From Propionispora sp. 2/2-37 (lineage in GTDB: Bacteria > Bacillota > Negativicutes > Propionisporales > Propionisporaceae): a DNA stretch of 64,000 bases. The position numbers and the translations under genes were made by a program. Where the stretch lies: the NCBI RefSeq assembly GCF_001298735.1, contig NZ_CYSP01000014.1:62001-126000 (forward strand), given 5' to 3'. This document shows, piece after piece, positions 1 to 6,063 of the stretch; within the stretch, counting starts at the first letter, position 1, and each line of letters opens with the position of its first letter. A model generated the notes under the pieces. The model was not told where the DNA came from. It saw only the letters and a list, made by a program, of their open reading frames with translations, and made no database searches.

Positions 1-127
1 TTTTGCCGTAGCAATATTTGCGGACGGGTTTTCCCGTCTCGGCGTCGCGGCCGATGATGACGGCCGTCATCCAGAGGCCGTCTTTGCGTTTGCAAATAGT
101 TCCTTCGCCATTGGCCCGTTTAGCCAT
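1..127 (-). CDS. Tyrosine integrase, N-terminal part (runs off left edge)
   Basis: The first 42 codons of a leftward gene are visible, starting at ATG 127-125 behind an AAAGGTGG ribosome-binding site. They encode a basic N-terminal segment with the pattern GEGTICKRKDGLW...GRDAETGKPVRKY, which is the AP2-like arm-type DNA-binding domain found at the start of Tn916/phage-type tyrosine integrases. The catalytic part lies outside the window. Its position at the edge, next to a repressor and an excisionase-like gene, fits an integrase at the end of an integrative element or prophage. The related 71-residue protein encoded just upstream (232-447) carries the same domain. Confidence 0.7.
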   Translation of the reverse strand, partial: MAKRANGEGTICKRKDGLWMTAVIIGRDAETGKPVRKYCYGK

Positions 128-231
128 GAGCACACACCACCTTTTTGATGTCGGTGGCAAGGGCGGCTGCACGCTGTTGTTGTATAACCCGTTGCCACCG
201 CATGCGGTTTGCAACGAATTACAGGCGCAGC

Positions 232-447
232 CTAGCTGTGGCTAACAGTCAGGCCGGAAGGGGCAGGGAGTTCTTTGCTGATCGCAAGGAGCTCCATTTT
301 TTTCTGCAACGCTTCCTGTTTGGTTTTGCCGTAGGCATAGGTACGAACGGATTTGCCTGTCACAGGGTCGCGGCTGCAAACGGTAGCCACCCAGCGGCCG
401 TCCTGACGTCGATAGACACTGCCATTGCCATAGATATTTGTTTTCAT
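232..447 (-). CDS. Stand-alone integrase arm-binding (AP2-like) domain protein, 71 aa
   Basis: This leftward ORF starts at ATG 447-445, preceded by a very good AAAGGAGG site at about 455-462; a longer in-frame start at 546 has no comparable signal. The product has the pattern YGNGSVYRRQDGRWVATV...DPVTGKSVRTYAYGKTKQEA, closely like the N-terminus of the integrase at 1-127, but it ends after about 70 residues with no core-binding or catalytic domain. It could be a regulatory protein that competes for arm sites, a duplicated fragment, or one half of a split integrase. The domain call is fairly safe; the role is not known. Confidence 0.6.
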   Translation of the reverse strand: MKTNIYGNGSVYRRQDGRWVATVCSRDPVTGKSVRTYAYGKTKQEALQKKMELLAISKELPAPSGLTVSHS

Positions 448-505
448 GGTCACACACCTCCTTTGCTGGCTGATTACTCCGGTATTGGCCGACAGGGCTT
501 GTCCC

Positions 506-553
506 CTACGGCGGCATCTCGGAGGCACGCAGGCGGTTAGCCTCATGCGCCAT
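506..553 (-). CDS. Possible 15-codon mini-ORF
   Basis: On the minus strand ATG 553-551 follows AAAGGATGGTGTGTG, the same GGTGTGTG-containing ribosome-binding context seen before the two integrase-domain genes and, more weakly, the repressor. It reads 15 codons to TAG at 508-506. It could be a leader peptide or chance. Only the shared start context supports it. Confidence 0.2.
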   Translation of the reverse strand: MAHEANRLRASEMPP

Positions 554-662
554 ATTCACACACCATCCTTTATGTAGGAACTTACAATGGCGGCCGCCAC
601 TTGGCCGCCTGTTTTATTTCCGGCGCTTGCCGCCGGGATAGAGCATATTGCGAATCCACCGG

Positions 663-1007
663 TCAACCAGGGACAACTTTGTCTTTGTCTTCAGCTTTTA
701 AGGCCGTTACGATTTTTTCAATGACGGCGCGCTCGGCGGGCGGCAGGTCGGCAATGTCTTTGGCCAGGTCGGTGACATCGGCCGGCAGCGATAGCACGCC
801 GGCATCGACGCCTAAGAGGTGGTCGGTCGAGACTTTCAAAATGACGGCCAGGCGGGCCAGCGTTTCGCCGTCCGGTTCGGTGCGGCCCCGCTCCCAGCCG
901 GCCACGGTGGACTGATTGCCCGCCCCGATAATGTCCGCTAGGGCGGCCTGGGACATATGGAGCCGTTCGCGGGCAGCGCGGATGCGTTTTCCTATTTCTT
1001 TGCTCAT
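663..1007 (-). CDS. XRE-family (cI/SinR-like) transcriptional regulator
   Basis: The 114-residue protein begins MSKEIGKRIRAARERLHMSQ and has a classic helix-turn-helix of the XRE type over residues 5-65 (GKRIRAARE..MSQAALADIIG..QSTVAGWERGRTEPDGETLARLAVIL). The C-terminal 45 residues are helical and lack a visible LexA-type autoprotease, so repression would have to be relieved in some other way. It is divergent from the excisionase/replication genes that start at 1201, the usual place for the lysogeny or quiescence repressor of an integrative element. The DNA target is not known; the intergenic region 1008-1200 is the obvious candidate. Confidence 0.8.
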   Translation of the reverse strand: MSKEIGKRIRAARERLHMSQAALADIIGAGNQSTVAGWERGRTEPDGETLARLAVILKVSTDHLLGVDAGVLSLPADVTDLAKDIADLPPAERAVIEKIVTALKAEDKDKVVPG

Positions 1008-1115
1008 GTTTTTTCACACACCATCACGTTTAATTTGCACACACTGTAAAAAGTAGTTGCTACCCACATTGTAATTCTTCAATTGCGATTTGTAAATATA
1101 AAAGTGAGAAATGTA

Positions 1116-1144
1116 TTGAAAAAATAGTAAACCACTGCTATGAT
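1116..1144 (+). promoter_or_regulatory. Predicted sigma-A promoter for the xis-like gene
   Basis: TTGAAA (1116-1121) and TATGAT (1139-1144) are separated by 17 bases in the AT-rich gap between the divergent repressor and the excisionase-like gene. An AAAGGGAG ribosome-binding site precedes ATG 1201. Confidence 0.5.
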
Positions 1145-1200
1145 TATTACATAATGCAATATCAAATTGCGTTAATTCACTTAAAGGGAGAAGATGAATT

Positions 1201-1422
1201 ATGACAAACACCAAGCTAGTGGTCACGGTCAAGGAGTTTGCGGCCATGACTGGCATTGGGCAGAACCGGGTGCGGGAGTTTTGCTATCTGTCGGATTTTC
1301 CGGCATCGAAAGAAGGCAATCGTTTTTTAATTCATGTGGAGGCCGCCAATGAGTGGCTGCGGCGGCGGACCAGCGCTAAGACGGGCGTGAATACGGCCGG
1401 GTTGAAGCGTATTCTGCCGTGA
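1201..1422 (+). CDS. Excisionase-like helix-turn-helix protein
   Basis: The 73-residue basic protein has the form VKEFAAMTGIGQNRVREFC.....FPASKEGNRFLIHVEAANEWL, the winged-helix/MerR-like fold of Tn916-type Xis proteins and DNA-binding excisionases. It starts at ATG 1201 behind an AAAGGGAG site and lies divergent from the XRE repressor, as expected for a recombination directionality factor. The C-terminal RRRTSAKTGVNTAG tail is basic. An excisionase role is inferred from fold and position; the same fold also occurs in simple regulators. Confidence 0.6.
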   Translation: MTNTKLVVTVKEFAAMTGIGQNRVREFCYLSDFPASKEGNRFLIHVEAANEWLRRRTSAKTGVNTAGLKRILP

Positions 1423-1477
1423 GTCAGAAGCGCCGGCGATACAAAGAAGCCTTTTACCGGTGGAAGTGGGCGGGGCC

Positions 1478-1837
1478 ATGAATTACATTGCCGAGCTCAA
1501 TGCGTTTTATGCCCGGCTGCTGGTGCGGCCGCTGTCAAGTGAAGCCCAGGCCCTGTGGGGTGTCTTAATGCACCTCTTTAACCGGGCCGGCTGGCCGCCC
1601 CAGCTGACGGTGGCTGCCAGTACTCTGTTAGGTTTTTTGGGCTACAGCTATGCGACGCTGTCGCGGGCCAGAGGCGAACTGGTGGCGGCCGGACTCTTAG
1701 TTCATACGCCCCGCCCGGGGCGACTGGCGCCGTATTATGAACTGCAGCCGTTTAATGGTAAAACTGTGGATAAATCTGTTGATAACCCTGTGGATAAACC
1801 GCGACTGGCATTGGTAAAGCCAATTTGCCAATCATAA
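1478..1837 (+). CDS. Replication-initiation-type winged-helix protein
   Basis: From ATG 1478 the 119-residue product starts MNYIAELNAFYARLL and resembles the N-terminal winged-helix domain of phage replisome organiser and DnaD-like proteins (SSEAQALWGVLMHLFNRAGWP..LTVAASTLLGFLGYSYATLSRARGELVAAGLL). The C-terminal DnaD-type helical part is short or missing. The tail contains repeated VDKSVDNPVDKP. An upstream in-frame GTG at 1460 is possible but lacks a clear site. The neighbouring palindromes and SSB fit a replication or maintenance module. Function is inferred. Confidence 0.5.
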   Translation: MNYIAELNAFYARLLVRPLSSEAQALWGVLMHLFNRAGWPPQLTVAASTLLGFLGYSYATLSRARGELVAAGLLVHTPRPGRLAPYYELQPFNGKTVDKSVDNPVDKPRLALVKPICQS

Positions 1838-1891
1838 TGAATGGCAAGTGGAATTGACAAAACCGGATTTGCCAATCATTATGATTGGCAA
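1825..1891. repeat. Two 23-bp palindromes, 44 bp apart
   Basis: The second copy (1869-1891) has perfect 11-bp arms, TTGCCAATCAT and ATGATTGGCAA, around one central base. The first copy (1825-1847) has one mismatch between its arms. Start-to-start spacing is 44 bp, about four helical turns, so the same face of the DNA would be presented. This looks like a paired operator or an origin-associated binding site. It overlaps the 3' end of the replication-type gene. Confidence 0.6.
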
Positions 1892-1907
1892 CCTGAATAC
1901 ATTATTT

Positions 1908-1936
1908 AAACGTAAACTTTATATATAAACGTAAAC
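1908..1936. repeat. Direct repeat AAACGTAAAC x2
   Basis: AAACGTAAAC occurs at 1908-1917 and 1927-1936 with an AT-rich TTTATATAT spacer. Lying between the palindromes and the SSB gene, it resembles a small iteron/AT-rich unwinding region or an operator pair. No protein partner can be assigned. Confidence 0.4.
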
Positions 1937-1989
1937 CAATAATAGTAGTAGAGCCTGTGACTATGTGGACAACAAGGGGGAGGGCTGGC

Positions 1990-2316
1990 ATGAATAAGGT
2001 CTTTCTGGTGGGAAGCTTGTCCCCGGACCTGGACATGCGCTATACAATGAACGGCAAGGCAGTTTGTTCTTTTTCATTAACGGTAAATTTTAAGACCAAG
2101 GTACGCGAGGAAACTGACGCCATTGATTGCGTGGCCTGGGATAACCTGGCGGAGCAGATTGGGCAGGCGGGGGAAGGCGGCCGCCGGGTGGCGATTGAAG
2201 GGCGGCTGCATACGCGGCAGTTTGATGGAGCGGACGGTCAGCGAAAGAAAGTGACCGAAGTAGTGGTCCGGGATATCGAATTTTTGGACAAGCCGGGGCT
2301 GGCCCGGCCAGGATAG
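1990..2316 (+). CDS. ssb: Single-stranded DNA-binding protein, short form
   Basis: The product begins MNKVFLVGSLSPDLDMRYT and has the OB-fold pattern of bacterial SSB (NGKAVCSFSLTVN...DAIDCVAWDNLAEQ...GRRVAIEGRLHTR..). ATG 1990 is preceded by GGGGGAGGG; a longer frame back to 1957 has no better signal. At 108 residues it ends in FLDKPGLARPG and lacks the Gly/Gln-rich linker and the acidic DDDIPF-type C-terminal tip through which housekeeping SSBs recruit partners. It is therefore probably the element's own SSB, covering single-stranded DNA without the usual recruitment role. Confidence 0.85.
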   Translation: MNKVFLVGSLSPDLDMRYTMNGKAVCSFSLTVNFKTKVREETDAIDCVAWDNLAEQIGQAGEGGRRVAIEGRLHTRQFDGADGQRKKVTEVVVRDIEFLDKPGLARPG

Positions 2317-2336
2317 CGAAATTCGGGCAGAGGGGT

Positions 2337-2570
2337 GTGGTGTCGGTGGCAGGGAAAACGGTGACGGTGGTTATGACGGAGCGGATGTACGGACAACTGG
2401 CGAAGTGTGCTGCCGTCTTGTCGGCCAAGCCGCGGCGGAATGGCAAAACGCGGGAGGTTAGTGTGGAGGACGCGCTGCTGCTGGCGGCCATGCTGTACAT
2501 TGAGGAGTATCTGTACCGGCAGGAAGACGGTCGGTCGGGCCCAGCCGTTTCTTGTTCCCCTCCCGGTTGA
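2337..2570 (+). CDS. Small uncharacterised protein
   Basis: The 77-residue ORF starts with GTG 21 bases after ssb and reads VSVAGKTVTVVMTERMYGQLAKCAAVLSAK, then a basic loop and an amphipathic helix (VSVEDALLLAAMLYIEEYLYRQ). The start is uncertain because several GTG codons follow one another behind GAGGGG. I do not recognise the family. Tight spacing to ssb suggests co-expression. The last 15 codons run into the GC-rich repeat region and look non-native. Confidence 0.4.
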   Translation: MVSVAGKTVTVVMTERMYGQLAKCAAVLSAKPRRNGKTREVSVEDALLLAAMLYIEEYLYRQEDGRSGPAVSCSPPG

Positions 2571-2789
2571 CGGGAGGGGTTAGGGGTGGGTTCATATACC
2601 CTGAGCCAGGGCAAAGGTCTGCGACAGCAGCGGTGGACGTCCGCTAATGTCCTCTTTATGTCCAGCGGCAGCGGTAGCCCGGCGCAGCGGACCCACAGGG
2701 CGGGCGTGGACATAAAAGCCATTAGCGGATGGCCGCCTCCCCTTCCCTAAGACAGGGAAGGGTTAGGGATAGGTGGACGTTCCCCTAGT
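2571..2789. other. GC-rich intergenic stretch with short inverted repeats
   Basis: No gene is supported here. It contains two small GC-rich inverted repeats: CCCTCCCGGTTGACGGGAGGG at about 2557-2577, and CCCTTCCCTAAGACAGGGAAGGG at about 2739-2762. Their arms and composition resemble the GC-rich fillers at 14.1-14.8 kb and 21.1-21.3 kb. They are probably repeat-derived spacer DNA. Confidence 0.4.
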
Positions 2790-3075
2790 TACCCCCGGCA
2801 GGCCGGAGTGCGAGTGATAAGGAGCGTTCGGGCCTGCTCCCCCTGCCCAGACTGCCGAGTTGTCGCCCAGCAGGATACGGTTCTAAGCGTCAGCGGTGGC
2901 CGGACGGGAGCGGATGAGGAGAGTGGAGCGTTAGCGAAACGCCGCAAGGAGCGGATGGCCGGACATAGAGCGGTATCCGTGTTATTGGCACTGAGCGGAG
3001 CAGCCCGAGGACGGCAGGCGGAAGACGCGGCAGCGGCTGCAGCGCCGCCCGCAGGGATGCGGAGCGGGCTTACGT
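2790..3075 (+). repeat. Long GC-rich repeat, copy A (inverted relative to 13781-14065)
   Basis: The reverse complement of this stretch matches 13781-14065 with only scattered substitutions and small indels. Shared anchors include AAGCCCGCTCCGCATCCCTG, GTCCTCGGGCTGCTCCGCTC and CACTCTCCTCATCCGCTCCC. Indels break all reading frames between the copies, so it is not conserved as protein, although an open frame happens to run through copy A into the amidase gene. Confidence 0.8.
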
Positions 3076-3146
3076 GTGTGGAGGTGTTATCCTACTTGGC
3101 AGCGGGTGGAATTGTGAAGACGATACGACAACGGGAGGGGATTTTT

Positions 3147-3683
3147 ATGAAAATTGTCATTGACCCCGGCCATTCCGGGCCGGTGGAACCAGGGGCCTGC
3201 GCCACCGGCGTGCGGGAGTGCGATGTGGCGCTGGCCATTGCCAAGCTGCTAACCGAACTGTTGTATGAGGCAGGCCATGATGTTTTACTGACCCGGACCG
3301 GCAATATTGCAAATGACGGGTTGGCGTTCCGGGCAGAGCTGGCCAATGCTAACGAGGCGGACGTGTTTATCAGCCTTCACGCCAACAGCGTCGAGAGCCC
3401 GGCCGCCCATGGCACGGAGGTCTATCATTATCCTGGCAGCGTGCGGGGCAAGCGACTGGCGTCCTGCCTGCAGAGCCGGCTGGTGGCCGAAATGGAGACG
3501 GCCGACCGGGGCGTCAAGGAGGCCAATTTCCAGATGCTTAGGGAAACGGACTGCCCGGCGGCACTAGTGGAGGTAGCCTTTATCTCAAATGAGGCTGACC
3601 GGCGGCTGTTGACCGGTTATGCCGGCCAACTGGCGGCGGCGGTAGCCATAGCTGCTGGGCTGGCGGACTATTTTGCCAGCTAA
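3147..3683 (+). CDS. N-acetylmuramoyl-L-alanine amidase (Amidase_3)
   Basis: The zinc amidase cleaves the bond between muramic acid and L-alanine in peptidoglycan. The 178-residue product is a bare catalytic domain: DPGHSG (first zinc His), a Glu in GVREC, SLHANS (second zinc His) and the catalytic Glu in ALVEVAFISN. ATG 3147 follows GGGAGGGG; the open frame extends to 2808 but only through repeat DNA. There is no signal peptide and no cell-wall-binding domain, as in small phage endolysins. Its place after ssb-like genes and before the DUF1659 cluster suggests phage ancestry, with release of a remnant prophage or spore-related lysis as alternatives. Confidence 0.85.
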   Translation: MKIVIDPGHSGPVEPGACATGVRECDVALAIAKLLTELLYEAGHDVLLTRTGNIANDGLAFRAELANANEADVFISLHANSVESPAAHGTEVYHYPGSVRGKRLASCLQSRLVAEMETADRGVKEANFQMLRETDCPAALVEVAFISNEADRRLLTGYAGQLAAAVAIAAGLADYFAS

Positions 3684-3776
3684 TAGCCGCCCGGGTTGGG
3701 CACTGCGCTGGTCCTGCCGCTATGGGATGGTCTGTTCTGTCGGCTGCAGCCGACCAGGGGCGTTGCAAGAAGGTAC

Positions 3777-3805
3777 TTTACAACATTGCAGAATGAATGT
3801 ATAAT
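3777..3805 (+). promoter_or_regulatory. Predicted sigma-A promoter
   Basis: TTTACA (3777-3782) and a perfect TATAAT (3800-3805) are 17 bases apart. Transcription would begin near 3812 and run straight into the structured leader ahead of the DUF1659 cluster. Confidence 0.65.
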
Positions 3806-3828
3806 AATTACAAAATACAATAATCGCT

Positions 3829-3929
3829 CCTGGAACGGGCGAAACGTGGTGACCCGCGCGAGTTTTACCCCGCGCTTGTCATAATCCGTTCCAGGCGCAG
3901 ACAGGCACACCTCCCGGGGTGTGCCTTTT
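3829..3929 (+). promoter_or_regulatory. Structured leader RNA with terminator-like hairpin, class unknown
   Basis: A 10-bp closing stem (CCTGGAACGG 3829-3838 with CCGTTCCAGG 3886-3895) encloses nested TGAC/GTCA and GCGCG/CGCGC pairings. It is followed by the hairpin GGCACACC...GGTGTGCC (3904-3925) and TTTT. A promoter lies just upstream and a GGAGG site and ATG 3966 just downstream. This is the layout of a riboswitch or attenuator, but it matches no class I know. Confidence 0.5.
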
Positions 3930-3965
3930 GCGTTGGAAATCGTAGAAGAAAGGAGGCACACAATA

Positions 3966-4187
3966 ATGGCTGTAGTAAAAATGCCGCAGAGCAGCACCAT
4001 TGCCATTAAGTTGCAAAAGGGCGTAACAACCTCCGGCAGTCCGGCGTATGTAACCCGGAATTACACCGGCAAGGCAACGGCGACTGACCAGGATTTGTTC
4101 GATGTGGCGCAAGCGCTGATGGGGCTGCAGTCCTATCCGGTGGCGGATATTGCCCGGGTGGATAATGCCTATCTGGTTAATCAGTAA
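3966..4187 (+). CDS. DUF1659 family protein
   Basis: The 73-residue protein reads MAVVKMPQSSTIAIKLQKGV...TRNYTGKATATDQDLFDVAQALMGLQSYPV, matching the DUF1659 pattern of small Firmicute proteins that usually sit next to DUF2922 and YvrJ genes. ATG 3966 lies behind AAAGGAGG. The family has no known biochemical role. It is the first gene of a small cluster under the structured leader at 3829-3929. Confidence 0.8.
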   Translation: MAVVKMPQSSTIAIKLQKGVTTSGSPAYVTRNYTGKATATDQDLFDVAQALMGLQSYPVADIARVDNAYLVNQ

Positions 4188-4236
4188 GGATAAGGACGCT
4201 TAAACAGCAACAAGAAAAGGAAAGGAGGACAGACCG

Positions 4237-4461
4237 ATGGCTGATACTAATACGAAGACGCTAGAAATGGTTTTTACGACAGCTGGCGCTAAGGAAGTGA
4301 CAGTGGTTGTGAAAGATCCGAAGGACGGTCTGACACTAGCTGCCGTGCAGGCAGTGATGGCCACTATCATTGCCAAAAACGTGTTTTCCAGCACCAGCGG
4401 CGATCTGATGGCTGCCAAGGAAGCGCAAATTCGCCAGTTGGCCATTACCGAGTTAACCTAA
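4237..4461 (+). CDS. DUF2922 family protein
   Basis: The 74-residue product contains KTLEMVFTTAGAKEVTVVVKDPKDGLT...VQAVMATIIAKNVFSSTSGDL, the DUF2922 pattern. ATG 4237 follows GGAAAGGAGG. It lies 49 bases after the DUF1659 gene and 22 before the YvrJ gene, the usual trio in spore-forming Firmicutes. Function unknown. Confidence 0.8.
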   Translation: MADTNTKTLEMVFTTAGAKEVTVVVKDPKDGLTLAAVQAVMATIIAKNVFSSTSGDLMAAKEAQIRQLAITELT

Positions 4462-4483
4462 AACAGGAGAGGAGGCCCTGCAA

Positions 4484-4639
4484 ATGGAAGAGCTGGCCCG
4501 CCTGACGGCGACCTATGGTTTTCCTATGGTAGTGGCCTTCTATCTTTTGGTCAGACTGGAAAAGCGCCTGACCGAACTGACCAGCGCGATCAACAAAATG
4601 TGTTATTGCGTCGAAAGGATGGAGGTCATGAAAAAATAA
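4484..4639 (+). CDS. yvrJ: YvrJ family small membrane protein
   Basis: This 51-codon gene starts at ATG 4484 behind GGAGAGGAGG. It encodes MEELARLTATYGFPMVVAFYLLVRLEKRL followed by an amphipathic tail, the YvrJ pattern of one short transmembrane helix with FPxxVAxYLL. Its stop overlaps the next start (TAATG at 4637-4641), implying coupled translation. Confidence 0.75.
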   Translation: MEELARLTATYGFPMVVAFYLLVRLEKRLTELTSAINKMCYCVERMEVMKK

Positions 4640-4818
4640 TGCTGAAAACAGTCTATGGTCCGCCACCGGTTGATGCGGAACGGATTGAGGCGGCAGAAGC
4701 AGAGTTGGAGAGCGCTTTGGTGCGCGAGGAGGATTTAACAGCTGAGGCAATGACTGCATCTCTAAAAAGACGAACAAACGCAAACCCGGACAAGGAGGCG
4801 CGTGCTCATGACGCTTGA
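4639..4818 (+). CDS. Small acidic uncharacterised protein
   Basis: The 59-residue product begins MLKTVYGPPPVDAERIEAAEAELE and is rich in Glu and Ala with a charged C-terminus. Its ATG overlaps the yvrJ stop and a GGAGG lies 14-18 bases upstream, so translation is probably coupled. No family recognised. Confidence 0.5.
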   Translation: MLKTVYGPPPVDAERIEAAEAELESALVREEDLTAEAMTASLKRRTNANPDKEARAHDA

Positions 4819-4954
4819 CGTCCTGCTTACTACCATTGATGCGGTGTTGGAAGCTTTGCCGGAGGATATCGATAAAGAACATCCCGAACGGCTGAAAATT
4901 ATCCGGGATATTCTCGGACTAGTGATTACCGCCCGAAAACTGCATGCCTTATAA
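4808..4954 (+). CDS. Small uncharacterised protein, 48 aa
   Basis: ATG 4808 is preceded by ACAAGGAGG and overlaps the end of the previous gene by 11 bases. The product (MTLDVLLTTIDAVLEALPED...IIRDILGLVITARKLHAL) is predicted to be mostly helical. It is the last gene of the DUF1659/DUF2922/YvrJ cluster, ahead of the terminator at 4961-4994. Family not recognised. Confidence 0.55.
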   Translation: MTLDVLLTTIDAVLEALPEDIDKEHPERLKIIRDILGLVITARKLHAL

Positions 4955-4960
4955 ACGACG

Positions 4961-4994
4961 GAAGCACGCCGAAACGGTGTGCTTCTATATTTTT
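4961..4994 (+). terminator. Rho-independent terminator of the DUF cluster
   Basis: The stem GAAGCAC...GTGTGCTTC (4961-4985) with a GAAA loop is followed by TATATTTTT. Confidence 0.7.
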
Positions 4995-5029
4995 AATTGC
5001 AGCAGTAGTAAAGTGAGTGATTGGTACGA

Positions 5030-5062
5030 CAAAACCCTCCCTGAACTTGCAAAGGGAGGGTT
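5030..5062 (-). terminator. Terminator, minus strand
   Basis: CCCTCCCT (5035-5042) pairs with AGGGAGGG (5053-5060). Read on the minus strand the stem is followed by TTTTGTC. It lies beyond the terminator at 5087-5117, so the leftward riboswitch transcript would meet two stops. Confidence 0.55.
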
Positions 5063-5086
5063 ACGCTATAAGAGGACTCAGTCCGA

Positions 5087-5117
5087 ATAAAAATCCCGGC
5101 ATAAATAATAGCCGGGA
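5087..5117 (-). terminator. Terminator of the leftward cobalamin riboswitch
   Basis: On the minus strand CCCGGC...GCCGGG is followed by ATTTTTATT. It is the likely expression platform of the riboswitch at 5160-5325. Confidence 0.65.
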
Positions 5118-5159
5118 AAAATGATTACTCTCATAATCGCCTTCCCATCGCTCGTGGGT

Positions 5160-5325
5160 CAAACGGTGACTTTTAAATAGGCAGTTCTTCTGACTTAGGG
5201 TCATTGCTTACCTGCGCCTTCCCGGGATATCCAGTGGCATTATGCAGGTTTGCTCTCCGTCACAGCGGCGGGACCGTGTTGGTTTTACACCAAACTTCCC
5301 TATTAAGCCCGTAGGGCACCTATTT
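5160..5325 (-). promoter_or_regulatory. Adenosylcobalamin riboswitch, orphan, leftward
   Basis: Read on the minus strand the sequence shows the cobalamin aptamer signatures in order: AGGTGCC, GGGCTTAATAGGGAAG, GGTG..AAACC, CGGTCCCGCCGCTGTGA, AATGCCACTGG, GGGAAGGCGCAGGTAAGCAA and CAGAAGAACTGCCT. A promoter precedes it and two terminators follow. No leftward gene lies between it and the convergent cluster ending at 4954, so it regulates nothing visible here. Confidence 0.85.
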
Positions 5326-5360
5326 CGATCATATGCAATTGTATTTTCTAAATTGCAATC

Positions 5361-5390
5361 ATAATAGCACTTTTGTTTATTGAATGTCAA
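5361..5390 (-). promoter_or_regulatory. Promoter of the leftward riboswitch
   Basis: On the minus strand TTGACA (5390-5385) and TATTAT (5366-5361) are separated by 18 bases. The rightward promoter at 5524 has the same two hexamers and spacing. Confidence 0.65.
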
Positions 5391-5523
5391 TTGTTGAAGA
5401 TTTTGGCGATTATTGATTTTTAAAATGTAAATTGATGCGGCATCAGGATTTATACCGGTTGAATCAGTACTTAAGCATCAGTACTTAAGCGACGCTCAAA
5501 AAATGTAAAAACTACAAAAGAAA

Positions 5524-5553
5524 TTGACACATCATTACAAAAAATGCTATTAT
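5524..5553 (+). promoter_or_regulatory. Promoter of the rightward cobalamin riboswitch
   Basis: TTGACA (5524-5529), an 18-base spacer and TATTAT (5548-5553) lie 50 bases ahead of the aptamer. Confidence 0.7.
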
Positions 5554-5602
5554 GAAACGAATAATGGAGTATTAACCTTTCAGGATAATTAAATAGCGTT
5601 AA

Positions 5603-5795
5603 GATAGGTGCCCGCAAGGGCTTAATAGGGAAGACCGGTGTAACGCCGGCGCGGTCCCGCCACTGTAATAGGGAGCGAATCCAAAGTATGCCACTGAGAC
5701 ACGCGTCTTGGGAAGGTTTGGACAAGCGATGATCTAGAGCCAGGAGAACTGCCTGTCTGTCAATCACCGTTTTACCTACGAGCGATAGGGAGGGG
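5603..5795 (+). promoter_or_regulatory. Adenosylcobalamin riboswitch upstream of porin/Nif-like cluster
   Basis: The cobalamin aptamer motifs appear in order: ATAGGTGCCC, GGGCTTAATAGGGAAG, CCGGTGTAACGCCGG, CGGTCCCGCCACTGTAATAGGG, TATGCCACTGAGAC, TTGGGAAGGTTTGGACAAGCG and GAGCCAGGAGAACTGCCT. It would switch expression of the downstream genes off at high adenosylcobalamin through the terminators at 5827-5907. Confidence 0.9.
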
Positions 5796-5826
5796 GTTAA
5801 GTACATACATGTTGTATTGTATTTCT

Positions 5827-5907
5827 TCCCGGCGTTTTGCGCCGGGATTTTTTAATACAACAAGGGGTACTCTTTCTATCTCCCGCCGATGGCCGGGAGA
5901 TTTTTTT
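5827..5907 (+). terminator. Two consecutive intrinsic terminators
   Basis: First hairpin: CCCGGCG-TTTT-GCGCCGGG followed by ATTTTTT (5827-5853). Second hairpin: ATCTCCC...GGGAGAT followed by TTTTTTT (5878-5907). The first or both probably form the riboswitch expression platform; a double stop suggests tight control. Confidence 0.7.
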
Positions 5908-6063
5908 ATTTGTAGTAGGTATGGATGTTGTCCAGTTAAGGTGGAAGGTTTAAGAGAGGTGGTTATTGACACAAGAAGGGCGCTTACGAAAAACTGAAGT
6001 TACGTCTGTGGAAAATATGGCTTGTTGTAGCAGTATCAAGAAACAAGGGAGAGAAATAGCAGA

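Noticed and set aside
2808-3146. Upstream extension of the amidase open frame
   Set aside because: It runs through repeat copy A, whose partner at 13781-14065 has frame-breaking indels, and a good GGGAGGGG plus ATG occurs at 3147.
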